Positions 44,094 through 57,269 of a stretch of 64,000 nucleotides of DNA are shown in pieces. The notes beneath the pieces were generated by a model. It had not been told where the DNA came from, did not search any database, and saw nothing but the letters and a program-made list of their open reading frames with translations. The stretch is from Laguncularia racemosa (Eukaryota; Streptophyta; Magnoliopsida; Myrtales; Combretaceae). The position numbers and the translations under genes were made by a program. The stretch's first letter is position 1, and every line of letters begins with the position of its first letter. Where the stretch lies: positions 310,001-374,000 of the forward strand of contig JBBMOL010000302.1 of NCBI GenBank assembly GCA_037954665.1, given 5' to 3'.

Positions 44094-47000
44094 TCACGAA
44101 GAATCATCTTTTGCAGGAGAATTGAAACTTAGAGACATAATGAAATTGTCTTCTCGCTCATTTGACTCTAGAAGCATGAAAACAACTTCACGCATCGATG
44201 GCCGATCATAAGGAGACACGCTTGTGCATAATAGAGCGATTTTCAGGACTGTAATCATGTGATTAACGGTACTTTTGTCCTGAATATCTAGTCGAGCATC
44301 CAAAATGCCTGAATTCAAAGAATGTTTTCTTATGTACTGCCTAACCCAAGTGACAAGATCCCCTCCTTGATCCAATGGCTGCACTGGAGTCCTTCCAGTG
44401 ACAAGCTCCAGTAAAACAACACCGTAACTATAGATATCGCATTTCTCAGTTACCCTCATTGTATAGGCATATTCTGCAGGGAAGAAGAAAAAGATCTAAT
44501 TAGACACCTGCAGACGGCAGAAAACTTTTTTATCAAGCCACAGATATCTGGATTAGCAACGTAGAAATCAGTCTTTTTAATGGACCTACAGTGGATTAGG
44601 CCCACGATGGACATCCATGGCAAGGATGCCTCTAGAGAATGATGTAAAAAGCTACTGATGCATGAGGCATTAACACCTTACCAAAGACAACAGTAAATTG
44701 AGAGAAAGTCTCATTTTTACAATGTCAATTTATGATAGTATCAATCTAGTGAAACCCAAAATGAAAACATAAGAAACAACTCCGAAAATGGTGTTGCTTT
44801 GGACAGCATGCGCCCCAAATTGTTACATTGGGGGTGCAATTTATTGAGTGGAGATAAACAGGCATTCTCGCCCTCAAAGACTTATAAGATATAGCATATA
44901 TAAATTATTACAGAGACAGGAAGCAAATCTACTTAACAGATTTAAGTTATTAATGAAAGAACTTAATCAAAAGATAAGTTTCCTTTCAATGCGAAGTGCA
45001 AAGTCAATAAAACAACGGAGATCAGACATTTTAAGGATGATCTGCTATTGATAAAAAGCTTACCTGGTGCGATGTATCCATAGGACCCAGCCACAGCTGA
45101 CATAGATTTGGATTGAGGCATGTCTACTATTTTTGCCAAACCAAAATCGCCAACATGTGCTTCAAAATTCTCATTGAGAAGGATATTGTTGGATTTTATA
45201 TCTCGATGAATTATTCTTGGCTTGCAGTCATGATGCAAATAGGCAAGGCCCTCAGCAGATCCGATAGCAATGCCAAAACGAGTTGGCCAATCCAAGTTGC
45301 AAGAGGCTCCATGGAGCAACTCACCCAAACTACCCTGTTCCATGTACTCATAGAGAAGCAGATTTGAACCCTCATGATAACAGAACCCAAACAGCTTCAC
45401 AATATTCCGATGTCGGATCTTTCCAAGAGTTAGAATCTCTGCACGGAAACTGTTCTCAATGTTGCTACCCTCTCGGTTTGATGCTAACCTTTTAACAGCA
45501 ATCACTTGTCCAGTATGCATAATTGCTTTATAAACCGTTCCACAAGCACCTCTACCGGCAACATAACTTTCATGAAAATTATTGGTCGCTTCAATGAGGT
45601 CTTGAAGAGTGAAACCTTCCTTTGGAGGAAAGTATATATCGTTATCGGGAGATGACACCTCTTTATCTTCCTTGGACGCAGCTATCTCAGTTGGGCGTCT
45701 CATGAAATATAGTATGATAGCAATCAGAACTAGAGAAACACCACCTACAGTAGCTGCAACTATCGTAATGATTTTACCACGTAGAACATCCACACTTTCC
45801 AAAGGTGGGATTGAGCTCAAGGATGGATTCTCACTGCAGCTATCCAGGGGCTCACCACAAAGCCCTCTGTTTTCAATGTAACTATTCACAGGCATACGTT
45901 GAAACAATGGTACAGCAGGCAATGGCCCAACAAGGTCATTGTATGAGAAATTGCATGATAGTAAGCTAGACAAGCTTTCAAATGTGCTCGGAATCTCACC
46001 GCTCAGGTTATTGTTATTGAGAAAAAGGTACTCAAGCAAGTTAAGATTTGCAAGCTCTGGCGGTATTCTTCCAGAGAGTTGATTGTAACTAAGGTTCAGT
46101 GCAATTTGCAAGCTTGAAAGGTCACCTAACTCTGGAGGGATTCCACCAGAAAATTCATTGCCTCCCATTTGTAACTCCGTCAGATGTGGCAGCTTTCCCA
46201 ACTCTGATGGTATATCTCCGGAGAATTTATTATCTGAAAGCCGGAGAATCTCCAAATGTAAAAACATCCCAAACTCTTGCGGTAAAGCACCAGTAAAGTG
46301 GTTCTGATTAAGATCAAGACGCTGAAGCAAGTTGCAGTTGACAATTTCAGGAGGTATAGATCCCGACAACAAATTAGACGAAATATTAAAAGTAACCAAC
46401 TGGGATAAATTCCCAATTTCCCTGGGCAAACTGGACACAAAGTAATTGCCTGCAAGGTCAAGCCTCTGCAGCCTTTGGCATTCACCAATCCCATGTGAAA
46501 TTGGACCATTAAAGTTGTTTTGACCAATTTCAATGGCAGAAAGGTTCTCCAATTTGCACAGTTCAGAGGGAAAGCTTCCAGTGAGCCCGTTTCTAACAAG
46601 TCGAAGCTGAACCAATGATGTACATTTTATTATTCCAGTTGGAATATTTCCATAGAGCTTATTAGACTCAAGATTCAACAAAATGAGGTTAGAATGTCGA
46701 CAGAGATGAGGAGGAATCCTTCCTGTTAAATTATTGTCGGAGAGATCAACCACCCAAAGAGGGCTATAAATACCTAATCCTTGAGGGATGCTGCCTGTCA
46801 AATGATTATCGAAAAGCTGTAACTGAAGCATTTGAGGTAAATACTGAAAACCAAATGGAATTGGGCCAGTGAGAGAATTAATTGAGAGGTCAAGCTTTGA
46901 TAGGTTCTTGAAGTTGCTAAACTCATTGGGAATCACCCCAGTTAGCTGATTCTGGAATAGATACAATAAGGTCAGACCAGTAATTTTGCTAAACTCTGAT

Positions 47001-48001
47001 GGAATTTCACCAGTCAAAAAATTTTCTGAGAAATCAATTTCAACCGCCTGAGTCAAATTTCCAATTACCTTTGGAATTGTCCCATTTAACTTATTCCTGT
47101 AAAGGTATAATTTCTCTAGGGACCTGAGATTTCCTATTTCTGAAGGCATTGGTCCTACAAGATTGTTCTCATACAGAGCAAGAATCTTGAGCCTAGTGCA
47201 ATTTCCGATTTCTTTAGGAATACTTCCTGAGAGCTGGTTATCCCAAAGAATCAACTCACTCAAATTTGCAAGTCTGCCAATCTCTTTTGGTATATCCCCT
47301 GCAATGTCATTCTGGGCAAGACCTAATACTTTTAAGCTCTCACATCTGCCAATCTCTGCTGGTAAGACACCTGAGATAGCATTCTGACCTGCACGTAATG
47401 TTCTCAACCTTTTCAGATTGCCAATTGAAGCAGGCAAGGGGCCAGTGAGGTTATTTGTAAATGCAACAAATTCAACCAACGAAGACAAGCTCCCAAAATC
47501 GTTGGGTATGGAACCCGACAATTTATTGTCACAAATGTTCAAAGTTGCTAAACTCGACAGCTTAAACAGCTCATCAGGAACATTCCCTTCAAACTGATTA
47601 TTGTTCAGAAGAAGAAACTCTAACTTTGAGCAGTTTCCAATCTCCTTGGGAATACTTCCAGCAAATGAATTGTATGAAATATCAAGATAGGTCAAATGAA
47701 TCAAACCACCGATGCTGGGACTCAAAGTTCCAGAGAGATTCATCGAATTCAAATCAAGAGACCAAACAACCGGATAAACGCCAGTAGTGCAATTTACACC
47801 TATCCATTCGCAAGGATCTTCATCCATAGAACTCCAATTACCAAGATAATCAAATTCATCACTAATCCTATTCTTGATATCTAAAAGGTAATGTCCCTCG
47901 GAATTCAAACCATCAGAAATGCACACTAGCAGAGAAGCAACAAGAAAAAGTGCCACAAACCCAGCATCCAGAACTCCACAAACGCTTGAATACCAACACA
48001 T
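44094..48001 (-). CDS. LRR receptor-like protein kinase (subfamily XI, At5g63930/At2g33170-like)
   Basis: Two exons, 48001-45064 and 44473-44094, joined across a GT-AG intron, give 1105 residues. The start is the ATG at 48001, not an upstream TTG. In order: hydrophobic signal peptide (about 9-30); LRR N-cap with paired cysteines (DEDPCEWIGVNC); over twenty LRRs with LSGSIP-type repeats to about 690; transmembrane helix about 744-765; and a kinase domain with glycine loop GRGACG at 816, VAVK-type Lys837, HRD Asp934, DFG Asp952 and GSYGYIAPEYAYTMRV at the exon junction. All catalytic residues are present and HRD marks an RD kinase. It should be a plasma-membrane receptor that senses a ligand outside and phosphorylates targets inside. 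Length matches the family (about 1100). The ligand cannot be told from sequence. This is the only intact host gene seen. Confidence 0.95.
44474..45063 (-). other. Intron of the receptor kinase gene
   Basis: 590 bp with donor GTAAGC after GCACCAG and acceptor CCCTGCAG before AATATGCC. It splits the codon for Glu in the APE motif, the usual single-intron position in this kinase group. Confidence 0.95.
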
Positions 48002-49473
48002 ATTGCCGCAGGTAACTATCAAATTTCAGAGAACACACTGATTACTCTGGCCTTCAGCCGGTATAGCTGCCTCCGACTGCGATTAAACGTAACCATAATT
48101 ACGTCAAAACTACAGCAGTCATACTAAAACAACAGTCCAATCGAGGCTACACAATACGACCTTTCCAATTTTCAGATTCCAAAAAAACTAATAGAAAACT
48201 TACATATACTTCTCACAAGGATCATATAAATCAACACGAACCCCCCCTGCCCCCTCCACGGTCCCCCCCAACACCCCCCCAAAAAAAAAAAAAAAAAAAA
48301 AAAGAAGAGAAGAGAACCCGTGGGTGATAACAATACGTACCTTGAAGCTCATGATCATCCAACAAAGAAGACGTGTTACCAATATACCCTCGAACTTTAA
48401 ACCCTCTTGGGCATTGAAAATAAATTAACTGCAGGACAGTAGATAAAAAACCAACCCACAACTCTTTTTTTGGTAAATAACAGTGGGATCTTAGAAAGAA
48501 TGATTCTTTATGACTTTTGTCTAACAGAACTCTCAAAACTCTAATGAACCAGTGGGAAAAAAAAAAAATCAGTCTTATTTTTTAATTAATATAAAACTAA
48601 ACTAATTGGGTGTATTAAAGTGGGATTTTTTTTTTTTAATGAGACACGAAGACATGCAAATAAAGTTCTAAAAATGTGTAAAAGAAGAAGAGTTCTTCAG
48701 TTTGAAGCTTCAATGGCCGACAAGGCATGCTTTCATTTCATGTCTCCCTCTCTCTCTCTCTCTCTCTCTTTCTCTCCTTCTCTTCCCCCCCCTTCTCGTA
48801 TTTTAGCTTTTGTTGATGTTACAATTTAATACTGTGAGCATGTATTTGACTTGTTTACTCTCTCTAAGATGAGCAAAGAGACTGGCGAACAAATACCAGG
48901 GCGAGAGAGATCTCACATAGAAAAAACAACGTGAAAGAAAATTTCCTTTTTTTTTTATTTACATCTTGAAAGGATGTAAATAAAATGATGAGTGAACTTT
49001 TGGGGCATGACTATGAGAAGCAAACTGTACACAATAAATATAATAATAATGTAAAACCAATTTGGATACGTTGAACATGACAGCTAGCTAGAGCCTAGAA
49101 GTGGGCAGTTGGACGGTACGTAAGAGATCCAAAATGAACATTGAACGTGGCCAATAGTAATTGATGAGTAAATAAGCTTCCTTTCCAGCTCAAAAAATTT
49201 TGCTTTAACCAAAGTGGAGACTAGTTTCCTGTGGTTCCAATTTATCAGAAAACAGAAAACTTCCGTTCCTTTTTCTTTCTTTCTTTTTTTTTTTTCTGAT
49301 TTGATTATAATTGGGGTCCATTCTACCGAGAAATCGATATCTACACTATTACAACGATCTTAGTCATTTTTAATTTCTTTTTCTCTTAGATATCATAATT
49401 CATTTAATACATAAGTATTATAAAGACTTTAAAATTAATTGGTTAATCTAATACTAAGATTTTGTATACAAAA
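48002..49473 (-). promoter_or_regulatory. 5' flank of the receptor kinase gene
   Basis: Contains on the gene's strand a run of 23 T (complement of 48281-48303) followed by four G runs of 7, 7, 5 and 7 (complement of 48241-48280), a G-quadruplex-type motif about 250 bp before the ATG. A splice-donor-like AAG|GTACGT lies near 48340 (complement), so a leader intron is possible. A (CT)n microsatellite at about 48745-48775 and T/A runs at 48628 and 48951 follow. No other gene is supported. Confidence 0.5.
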
Positions 49474-50685
49474 TGATGTACCTAAAACTAAGATTAAGCA
49501 TATACAAAACTAATTTGAAAAAAAATCAAACAATACCAATCAAATTAGTAATCAAATTGCGCAAATCCTCACTATTTATGGACCAATTCTTAAACAATTG
49601 TGTAATCAATCTTAATTCTAAGTATGATGAAACTCTGATACCAAAAAGATGATGTGCCTAAATGGGAATCAAGCACAAGCAAAATAATCCAACTAACAAT
49701 CCCAAAAGACAAGATCAATTTGGTTTAATTGGAGCAATATTGTTACATGAACCCTAAATGCAATAGTTGATCCGAATGCTATAGTTCATGAAATGAATAC
49801 CACAATGATATATTCCTTAATGAGTATCACTAATTAAATTTGAAAAGCCACGTGAATACTACATAAAATCAAATGGATCATTGACCGTGATCCACCTTCC
49901 ACAACACTTGCTTTCACAGTTAAAAAATGTACGAAATGGAAGAATTGAACTCAAGGCTAAAAACCAATCAATTAGGCAATAGTAATTTGATTAAAAATGC
50001 AATCAAATCTGACCAAGAAAGCTTCAATCCAACCCTAGATATGACTCACTAGAGAAGAAAAGAAACACATTAAATAGAAATTGGTACAACTCACAATTTC
50101 TCCTTGTTGCACTCGCCACAATTCCAACTCTTAAGATTGAAATTGATAAGAGAGACTAAACTAAAGATGAACCCCAATTCTCTCACGAAAATGATGTGTC
50201 TATTTTGAAAATTCTCCCCTCAAAAGCCTACTTAAACAAGTATTTATACTTGCTTTCTTTAGGGTTAAAAAGTTTACAAAATTACAACTATGCCACTTTT
50301 AGAGTAGTCGGTCCTAAAAGACAATTACAAGCAAATGGAAGTGTCCCAAAATAAAGGTTACAATATAAATAGTCAAAGAAATAATTATGAATAAAAATAG
50401 TCTTCATCTTCTAGCTTTTCCATAGGATTCGTCGGCCTAGCTCATTGCCGGTTTAAGGTTAGTCCATGGATAACCCACAAGTTGAGTCTTAGTGAGTTTG
50501 TTCATCGCCTTGTAAAGCATGATAAGTGTTCCTGTTGGAATATGCAATACATGAATAAGAGAAAAGAGGTTAGAAGACAAATAATTCCTAGGTCGATTTG
50601 CTCAAAATAGGCCCTCATTGCCAAGATTTAAAATTATTTAGTTCTTGCCCTAATGATAGGTTTTGTTGGATTTTGATTCCTATCA
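49474..50685 (-). repeat. 3' LTR of F
   Basis: 1212 bp; on the - strand TGATAGGAATC (50685) to TACATCA (49474). A primer-site-like ACTCTGATACCA lies inside at 49632-49643, followed by a D-type LTR end at 49650. The purine tract CCCGAGGAGA (complement of 50686 on) precedes it. Confidence 0.9.
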
Positions 50686-50837
50686 TCTCCTCGGGTCCCA
50701 AAAAGATTTGTTCTCAAATCTGACAGATTAAATACAGTAGAGACTCTATTTCCTCCTAGTAAGCCACCTGAAGAAGTATCACTGCAAAATCCTAATATCT
50801 GAAATGCCATAGGGGGTGATTGTTTTCTCTCATCCAT
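50634..50837 (-). pseudogene. F polyprotein tail
   Basis: An open frame with STVFNLSDLRTNLFGTRGDD then PIIRARTK, matching the polyprotein ends of D2, E2 and D1, and running from internal sequence into the LTR at 50685. The integrase that should precede it is gone. Confidence 0.65.
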
Positions 50838-51354
50838 TTATAGGATGTATTTCATCTGCAACACAAATAATGACCCATTATCTACCAAGGTTTCCCCTAT
50901 CTCAACCCGTTCCACTGAAATTGTTTTCTTGTTTTCTAACTCATCTGTATGGCACTGATCCTCATAGCCCTCTAATGGCTACCCAATTGCTCACTGCCCC
51001 TTAAAACCTTTGAAGGTGGACAAAACTATCTCTGAATAGTCTAGCTCTCTGATGATGGGTTCATTAACTCTAACCCTCAGAATCCTCTAATGGTTTACTC
51101 AACTGCTCATGAGCCTTTGGTACTTCTAAAGGTGAACACAACTGCCCCTAAACAGTTTGGTTCTCTGATAGTTTGCTCATGTGACTATGATCATCGGGAT
51201 CCTCTAAAGGTTAGCACATATGTGTTTGACAAATTTTGTGCTCTAAGGATTGGTCCAACTTCTCATGGCCCTCTAATGGTCTATTGATTTGTTGCTAAAC
51301 CCTTTGAACCTCTAAAGGTGACATCGGATTCAGAATAATTCAATTTCCCTCCTT

Positions 51355-51777
51355 CTAGAATACATAAGTATTCCTGAAGCCATCATGTAAGACTCTCCTG
51401 TCATATAGCCAAGGCCTGCCAAGCAATATATGGGATGCACACCTAGGCAAAATATCACATTCAATCTCATCACAATATTTATCCCCTACACTAAATGGTA
51501 CCCTAGCTCTTTGGGTCACATGCAAACTCTCCTGATCACTAAGCCAATGCAATTTATATGGTTTAGGATATAGAGCAGTTGCAAGTTTTAGTTTTGATAC
51601 TAATGATGCTGCTATCACATTGATACAACTACCACCATCAACTATAAGGACACATAAATTTCTTTGTAGCCTACAAGAGGTATGGAACAAGTTTTCCCTT
51701 TATTCATCATCCTTAGTAGTAAATGTAGTCAATGTCCGATGCAATACAATAGTATAATGAAAAATCTCACTAGACAT
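51355..51777 (-). pseudogene. F protease remnant, gag-less start
   Basis: The ATG at 51777 (MSSEIFHYTIVLHR) parallels the gag-less start of D1. A TAA near 51701 interrupts it. Then comes an intact retropepsin-like segment LIVDGGSCINVIAASLVSKL to LLGRPWLYDRRVLHDGFRN. No RT or integrase follows. Confidence 0.75.
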
Positions 51778-53148
51778 GATTGTGTTCAAACCCAACAACA
51801 CAATAATTATCTTCACGCTTCCATGGTTCAAGTATACAACCAAGCTATAAGTGAAGTACACTCAACTACTTTCAAGTAGATAGAATTGAATTTAACTACA
51901 AGTGTTTAAGTAACTAGTTCAATTACTTTCACACTTTATTGACTTGTTTGAATTTTAAATTCTACTACTCAACTTTCCTTATTCTTACATTGGCTTCTCA
52001 CCACTTAAATATATAATTGGCAATAATTAAACACATACACAACACACCATTCACCATCACGCAACTTCCCCTTTGCTCATGGTTTAACAATGTTCACACC
52101 ACCAATAACAAGTAGCTTGACAACACATATAACAACCAACACCAAATGTTAACACCTTTTACTAAATTTACAAAAACAAATACAACACTACATACACACT
52201 ACTTCAAGCCACGGTGCACTTTCCCCACTTCCATACAAACATCAAACCGCAACTTCAATACAAAAAGGTAGCTTAACTTTCACATTCAAAAGGAGTTCAA
52301 TAAGTGCAATGTTCCACAAATGGTAAGGAGCTATTTTAAATTCAAATGATACACAATTAAACAATCACTTAATGTGTGTTTTGAATTTCAAAAATCAATC
52401 ACTATAACTCCCTTTCAACCACGTCACACATACACACTTCCACTCCATGGCAGCACCCTTCTCCTCAACAAACTCACAACATGTTGCTTTGGTCTTCTTA
52501 ACACAAACTTACAACACGTTGTAGCACAACTCCAATAACTCACTACACTCTTTTTACACCACAACCTACACACATACAACCATGGCGCAATAACCTTCCC
52601 AATACAACACACACAACACTTCATGTCGCAATCTATACTGTAATCCACATCCAAGGGCAACAAACAACAATTCAAATAACTCCACTATATACAATCTTTT
52701 CCATAAAAGGTAAGATAATTAAAATTCAAACAACACTCCTTAATGTTACTCAATAACTACTTCAAGTTAATGGATGTTTGAATTCAAATGATTTCCTTTT
52801 TTCCACACAATGCAATCTAAAAATTGCAAACACACTACTCAATTTCCGAAACAAACAAGCAAGTATCACACTTCTTCTTTCTTCACAAATTGAGATATTT
52901 CCCAATTCCGAATTTTGTTTAAGAATGCACTACTTTCTTCCCTTCCCTTCATGGTGAATTCAACAATAAAGGAGCTACAACAAGACCTCAAATTCTACTC
53001 CAACATACAACAATCACAACTCCTTAACAACACATTCACGCAATCCAATCCTCAACACACATAATTTCGGATGAAAGTGAAGAACCCTAATTGAAAATGA
53101 GGATCACGAAAATTCCCTTCTCTCAACTTATGCTCTGATACCAAAAGA
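51778..53148 (-). other. F leader with primer binding site
   Basis: 1.37 kb of AC-rich noncoding sequence related to the D1 leader, without gag. The complement of 53132-53143 is TGGTATCAGAGC, a perfect initiator tRNA-Met primer site, six bases from the LTR. Confidence 0.7.
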
Positions 53149-54361
53149 TGATGTGCCTAAAACTAAGATTAAGCGCATACAAAACCAATTCGAAAGAGAA
53201 TCAAACAATGCCAATCAAACTAGTAATCAAATGGTGCAAATCCTCACTATTTATGAACCAATTCTTGAACAATGGTGTGATCAATCTTAATTCTAAGTAT
53301 GATGAAGCTTTGATACCAAAACGATGATGTGCTTAAATGGGAATTAAGCACAAGAAAAATAATCCAACTAACAATCCCAAAAGACAAGTTCAATTCAGTT
53401 CAATTTGGAGCAATATTGTTGCGTAAACCCTAAATGCAATAGTTGATCCGAATGCTATAGTTCATGAAACGAATACCACAACGATATATTCCTTAATGAA
53501 TATCACTAATTAAATTTGAAAAGCCACGTGAATACTAAACAAAATCAAATCGATCATTGACCGTGATCTACCTTCCACAATACTTGCTTTCACGGTTCAA
53601 AAATGTGTGAAATGGAAGAATTGAATTCAAGGCTAAAAACCAATCAATTAGGCAATAGTAATTTGATTAAAAATGCAATCAAATCTGACCAAGAAAGCTT
53701 CAATCCAACCCTAGATATGACTCACTAGAGAATAAAAGAAACACAACAAATAGAAATTGATACAACTCACAATTTCTCCTTGTTGCACTCGCCACAATTC
53801 CAACTCTTGGGATTGAAATTGATAAAAGGGATTGAACTAAGGATGAACCCTAATTCTCTCACGAAAATGATGTGTCTATTTTGAAAATTCTCCCCTCAAA
53901 ATCCTACTTAAGCAAGTATTTATACTTGCTTCCTTAAGGTTAAAAAGTTCACAAAATTAAAACTATGCCACTTTTAGAGTGGCCGGTTCTAAAAGACAAT
54001 TACAAGTAAATGGAAGTATCCTAAAAGAAAGATTACAACATAAATAGTCCAAAGAAATAATTATAAATAAAAATAGTCTTCATCTTCCTAGCTCTTCCAT
54101 AGGATTCATCGGCCTAGCTCATCATCGATTTAGGTCGGTCCATAGATAACCTACAAGCTGAGTTTTAGTGAGTTTGTCCATCGCCCTGTAAAGCATGATA
54201 AGTGTTCCTATTGGAATATGCAATACATGAATAAGAGAAAAGAGCTTAGCAGATAAATAATTCCTAGGTCAATTTGCTCAAAATGGGCCATCATTGCCAA
54301 GATTTGAAATCCTTTGGTTCTTGCCCTAATGATAGGTTTTGTCGGATTTTGATTCCTATCA
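53149..54361 (-). repeat. 5' LTR of F
   Basis: 1213 bp, very similar to the 3' LTR. TATA box at 53918-53924 (complement), inside AAGTAT/ATACTT. The fossil primer site is at 53307-53318 and a D-type LTR end at 53325, about 175 bp inside the present LTR end. Confidence 0.9.
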
Positions 54362-54588
54362 CAAAAAAATATAAATTAATAGTCCTTTTTGTTATTTAAA
54401 TATTTATACTTTGTAACTTAAAACACCATTTGTCTAAACGAGTTAAGTAAAGTCTAATCGATATAGTACTGAACTTAACCATAAGCTTGATTAGAACTCT
54501 ATTGTGCTTAAAAAATTTGAGCTCATACTCAACAAAAAACAAGCTTGATTTTTCTATAAGTTTTTTTTTCGTTGAATTATAATAATAT

Positions 54589-55355
54589 GGATAAATTACG
54601 CTGACCACCCTCGTAAAGTTTATAAATTATACTGATACTCCACATTTTCAAAATATAATACTAATCCCTTTATTCTGACTTACATATACACTAACATAGC
54701 ATAAAAACTAATGTATAATTACCATATCAATACTAATAATATATTTTATTTAAATATTATATTATATATAATAATAATTAAAATAATAAATAAATAAAAC
54801 TTAGAAAAAAAATTAAAGCAAATATATTATATATAATATACACTAAGCACATATTATGTCTTAGGGCACTTAAGTTTGCAACAATCATGTTATTTAAAGA
54901 AGGTGGGCATGATCTAGAGTTCCAAGCTATCTTTAACCTAATATGAGCATACTTAGTTCTTATTACCGGTTTCATGAGCCCTTAGTTTCCCACTTTTACA
55001 AAAATTTCTCAGCCTTTTTGTTCATTTAAATATCTATTATAATGTACATATATTAATTTTTTTAATTTTATTTTTTAATTAATATTTATTTATGTATATA
55101 TGTGCTTAATGTATATTATATATAATATATGTTCTTTAAAAAATTAGTATTTTTCCTTTTTTTAATTTTTTTTCAAATTTATTTAACTTTTTTAGTTGAT
55201 TATTATATATATATAACTATAATATTTAAATAAATATATTATTAGTGCCGATGTAGCTATGGCAAGTTACCTTTTGTGCTTTGTCAACGTATATGCAAGC
55301 AAAAGTAAGGGGTTAGGTATATTTTGAAAATATAGGGTATCGATATAATTTACCC
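54589..55355. mobile_element. Mutator-like foldback/MITE element
   Basis: 767 bp with long inverted ends: GGATAAATTAC at the left and, inverted, GGGTAAATTAT at the right; similarity reaches about 270 bp inward on each side. Flanked by a perfect 9-bp duplication TAATAATAT (54580-54588 and 55356-55364), the size typical of Mutator-type elements. No coding sequence. It would need a transposase from elsewhere. Confidence 0.8.
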
Positions 55356-57269
55356 TAATAATATTAATATGTAAACTCAACTCAAACTTTTTGGAACCTA
55401 ATTAAGCTTATGAATTAATTGAACCAAATGTCATAAAACTCAAGCTTAATTTGATAAACTACTTAAATAATTCGAACTTAAGTTTAAGCTTATTTGAATT
55501 GAGCAAACATTAAGGAAAACTTGAGTAATGCATGGGTAGGTTTGCCTCATCTATACTCTTACATGTTACCATATAAATGTTCAGCAATAATTAATTTAAT
55601 AAAATAATGTTATATTAATAAATAATAAACTAATAATCATAAAAAATTAAAAATGGCAAATGATCAAATTAAAGCCTTACAACCCCCTATCAATCATCCC
55701 TTAGCTTTGAGATAGCTATTAAAAGGTGTTATAAAATGATGGATCACAACTTATCACTATAGGTGGATCATAATCGTATTATGGTAAGATACCTCAAAAA
55801 ATAAAGACGAGAAGAACATTAAAAGCCTTTCACCTTGTAATCACATACCACAATAGATTATGACTTGACTAGTTGTTTATTACTACTACTAATGTTATTT
55901 TGATTTTTTTTTCTTTATTTTCTTTATTTATTTTTTCTTTGGCTAGAATGTAGGATCATGACCTACTTGTTGGAGTAGCCCTCGTTAACCATCTTAAAGA
56001 AAGGTGTAACCAAGCAACACCTCTAGACACCCACAACCACCCCCACAACCCCGACCCCAAAAAAAGTGTGGCAGCCACATTTGGTACTTGAGATAGCCTA
56101 TAAGGGGCTACAGTAGTTTAATTTAATTTTTTTTATTTTACATTTTTATGTAATTTAAATTTTTTATCATATTATTTAAGTGAATATATTTAATATTGTT
56201 ATTTTATTAAATTAGTTATTGTGAACCAATCATATAGTGTCATTAGCATGTAACAATAATAAATTAAATATAAGTCTACAAAATATTAAAAATAAAAATG
56301 CATATATATAAAGTAAAAAGGCAAAAATATAGGAATACAAAGTGCAATTTATTGCCAGAAAAGCAATAATTATTGAATAGTATACTTTCATTTTTTTTCT
56401 TTGTAAGCATAAAATTGTTGAGAATCTTTGGCATTCAATGGTAGAATGATTTTTTTTTTCCCATTTATGAATTATTTGTTCAGACTATAATATTTCATTG
56501 AGCATTCCAAAAATCACATGTGAAGAAAATGCGAGTAACATATTTAAATATTTTTTTTAAATTACGTAAATATTATATCTATAAAACTTATTACAAAAAT
56601 AGGTTACAAAGTCATGAATCTCGTATGCGAGCTTAATGTTTAAAAGAAAACTAGGATGAAAGCGCAAACCTTGCTTGAAGGCGCGAACAGTACAAATAAT
56701 TTTTTTTTCTAAACCCTATGTTATAAACCTAGAAAACTTATAACACTATAAACGCATAAAGTTTCTATAAACCTATGAAATTATTATAAAATTATTGTAA
56801 AAGTATATTTGCTAACTTTAAAGTGATACAGTAAATTTACATAGTAATAGATAGGAAAAAAATTGCACCGACACTTTCAAATATAAAAATGAATCCTCAA
56901 TTTAGTTCATATATTCACATTTCATATTTAATCTTTAAATTTCTTTTGAAAACAAAACTTCACTTTATAAATTTTTGTTTTCATAATTTGTGTTTTACGT
57001 ATGTTTTAATTTACTCAAGTACGTGTGTGGAAATATCTTCATCAAGATTACGGTATGTTTTCTAGAGAAAATGTTTAATTTTATTACTGTTATTGAAGTA
57101 ATATACTGCATAAAATTTTATAATATGTAAATATATATACTGCATAAATTTTATTAAAGTAGTAGTTATTGTTAATTAATTATTAATTGGTAATTAATTA
57201 ATTATTAATATATGGTTAATTAACATTAGTAAATGAATTATGTATATATGTTATGATAATGTATTTTTG
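55356..57269. other. AT-rich spacer
   Basis: No gene, RNA or clear element seen. Long AT runs and a C-rich patch at 56030-56062 are the only features. Confidence 0.5.

Larger units (their letters stand above)
49474..54361 (-). mobile_element. Element F: short D-family (CRM-like) element, - strand
   Basis: Complete 4888-bp insertion flanked by perfect CAAAA duplications (49469-49473 and 54362-54366). LTRs at 49474-50685 and 53149-54361. Only a protease remnant and the last residues of the polyprotein remain between them, so it is non-autonomous. Its LTRs are related to those of D1 and D2 but about 215 bp longer, partly because they contain a second, fossil primer site. Confidence 0.95.

Noticed and set aside
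48002..48022. Longer receptor kinase N-terminus starting at 48022
   Set aside because: The codon at 48022 is TTG; the first ATG in frame is at 48001 and gives a normal signal peptide and family-typical length.
48620..48829. Small + strand ORF over the (CT)n repeat
   Set aside because: It is low-complexity sequence in the receptor kinase promoter with no recognisable domain.
52424..52675. Cysteine-rich 83-residue ORF in the F leader
   Set aside because: AC-rich leader read on the other strand; no family resemblance and no counterpart in D1.
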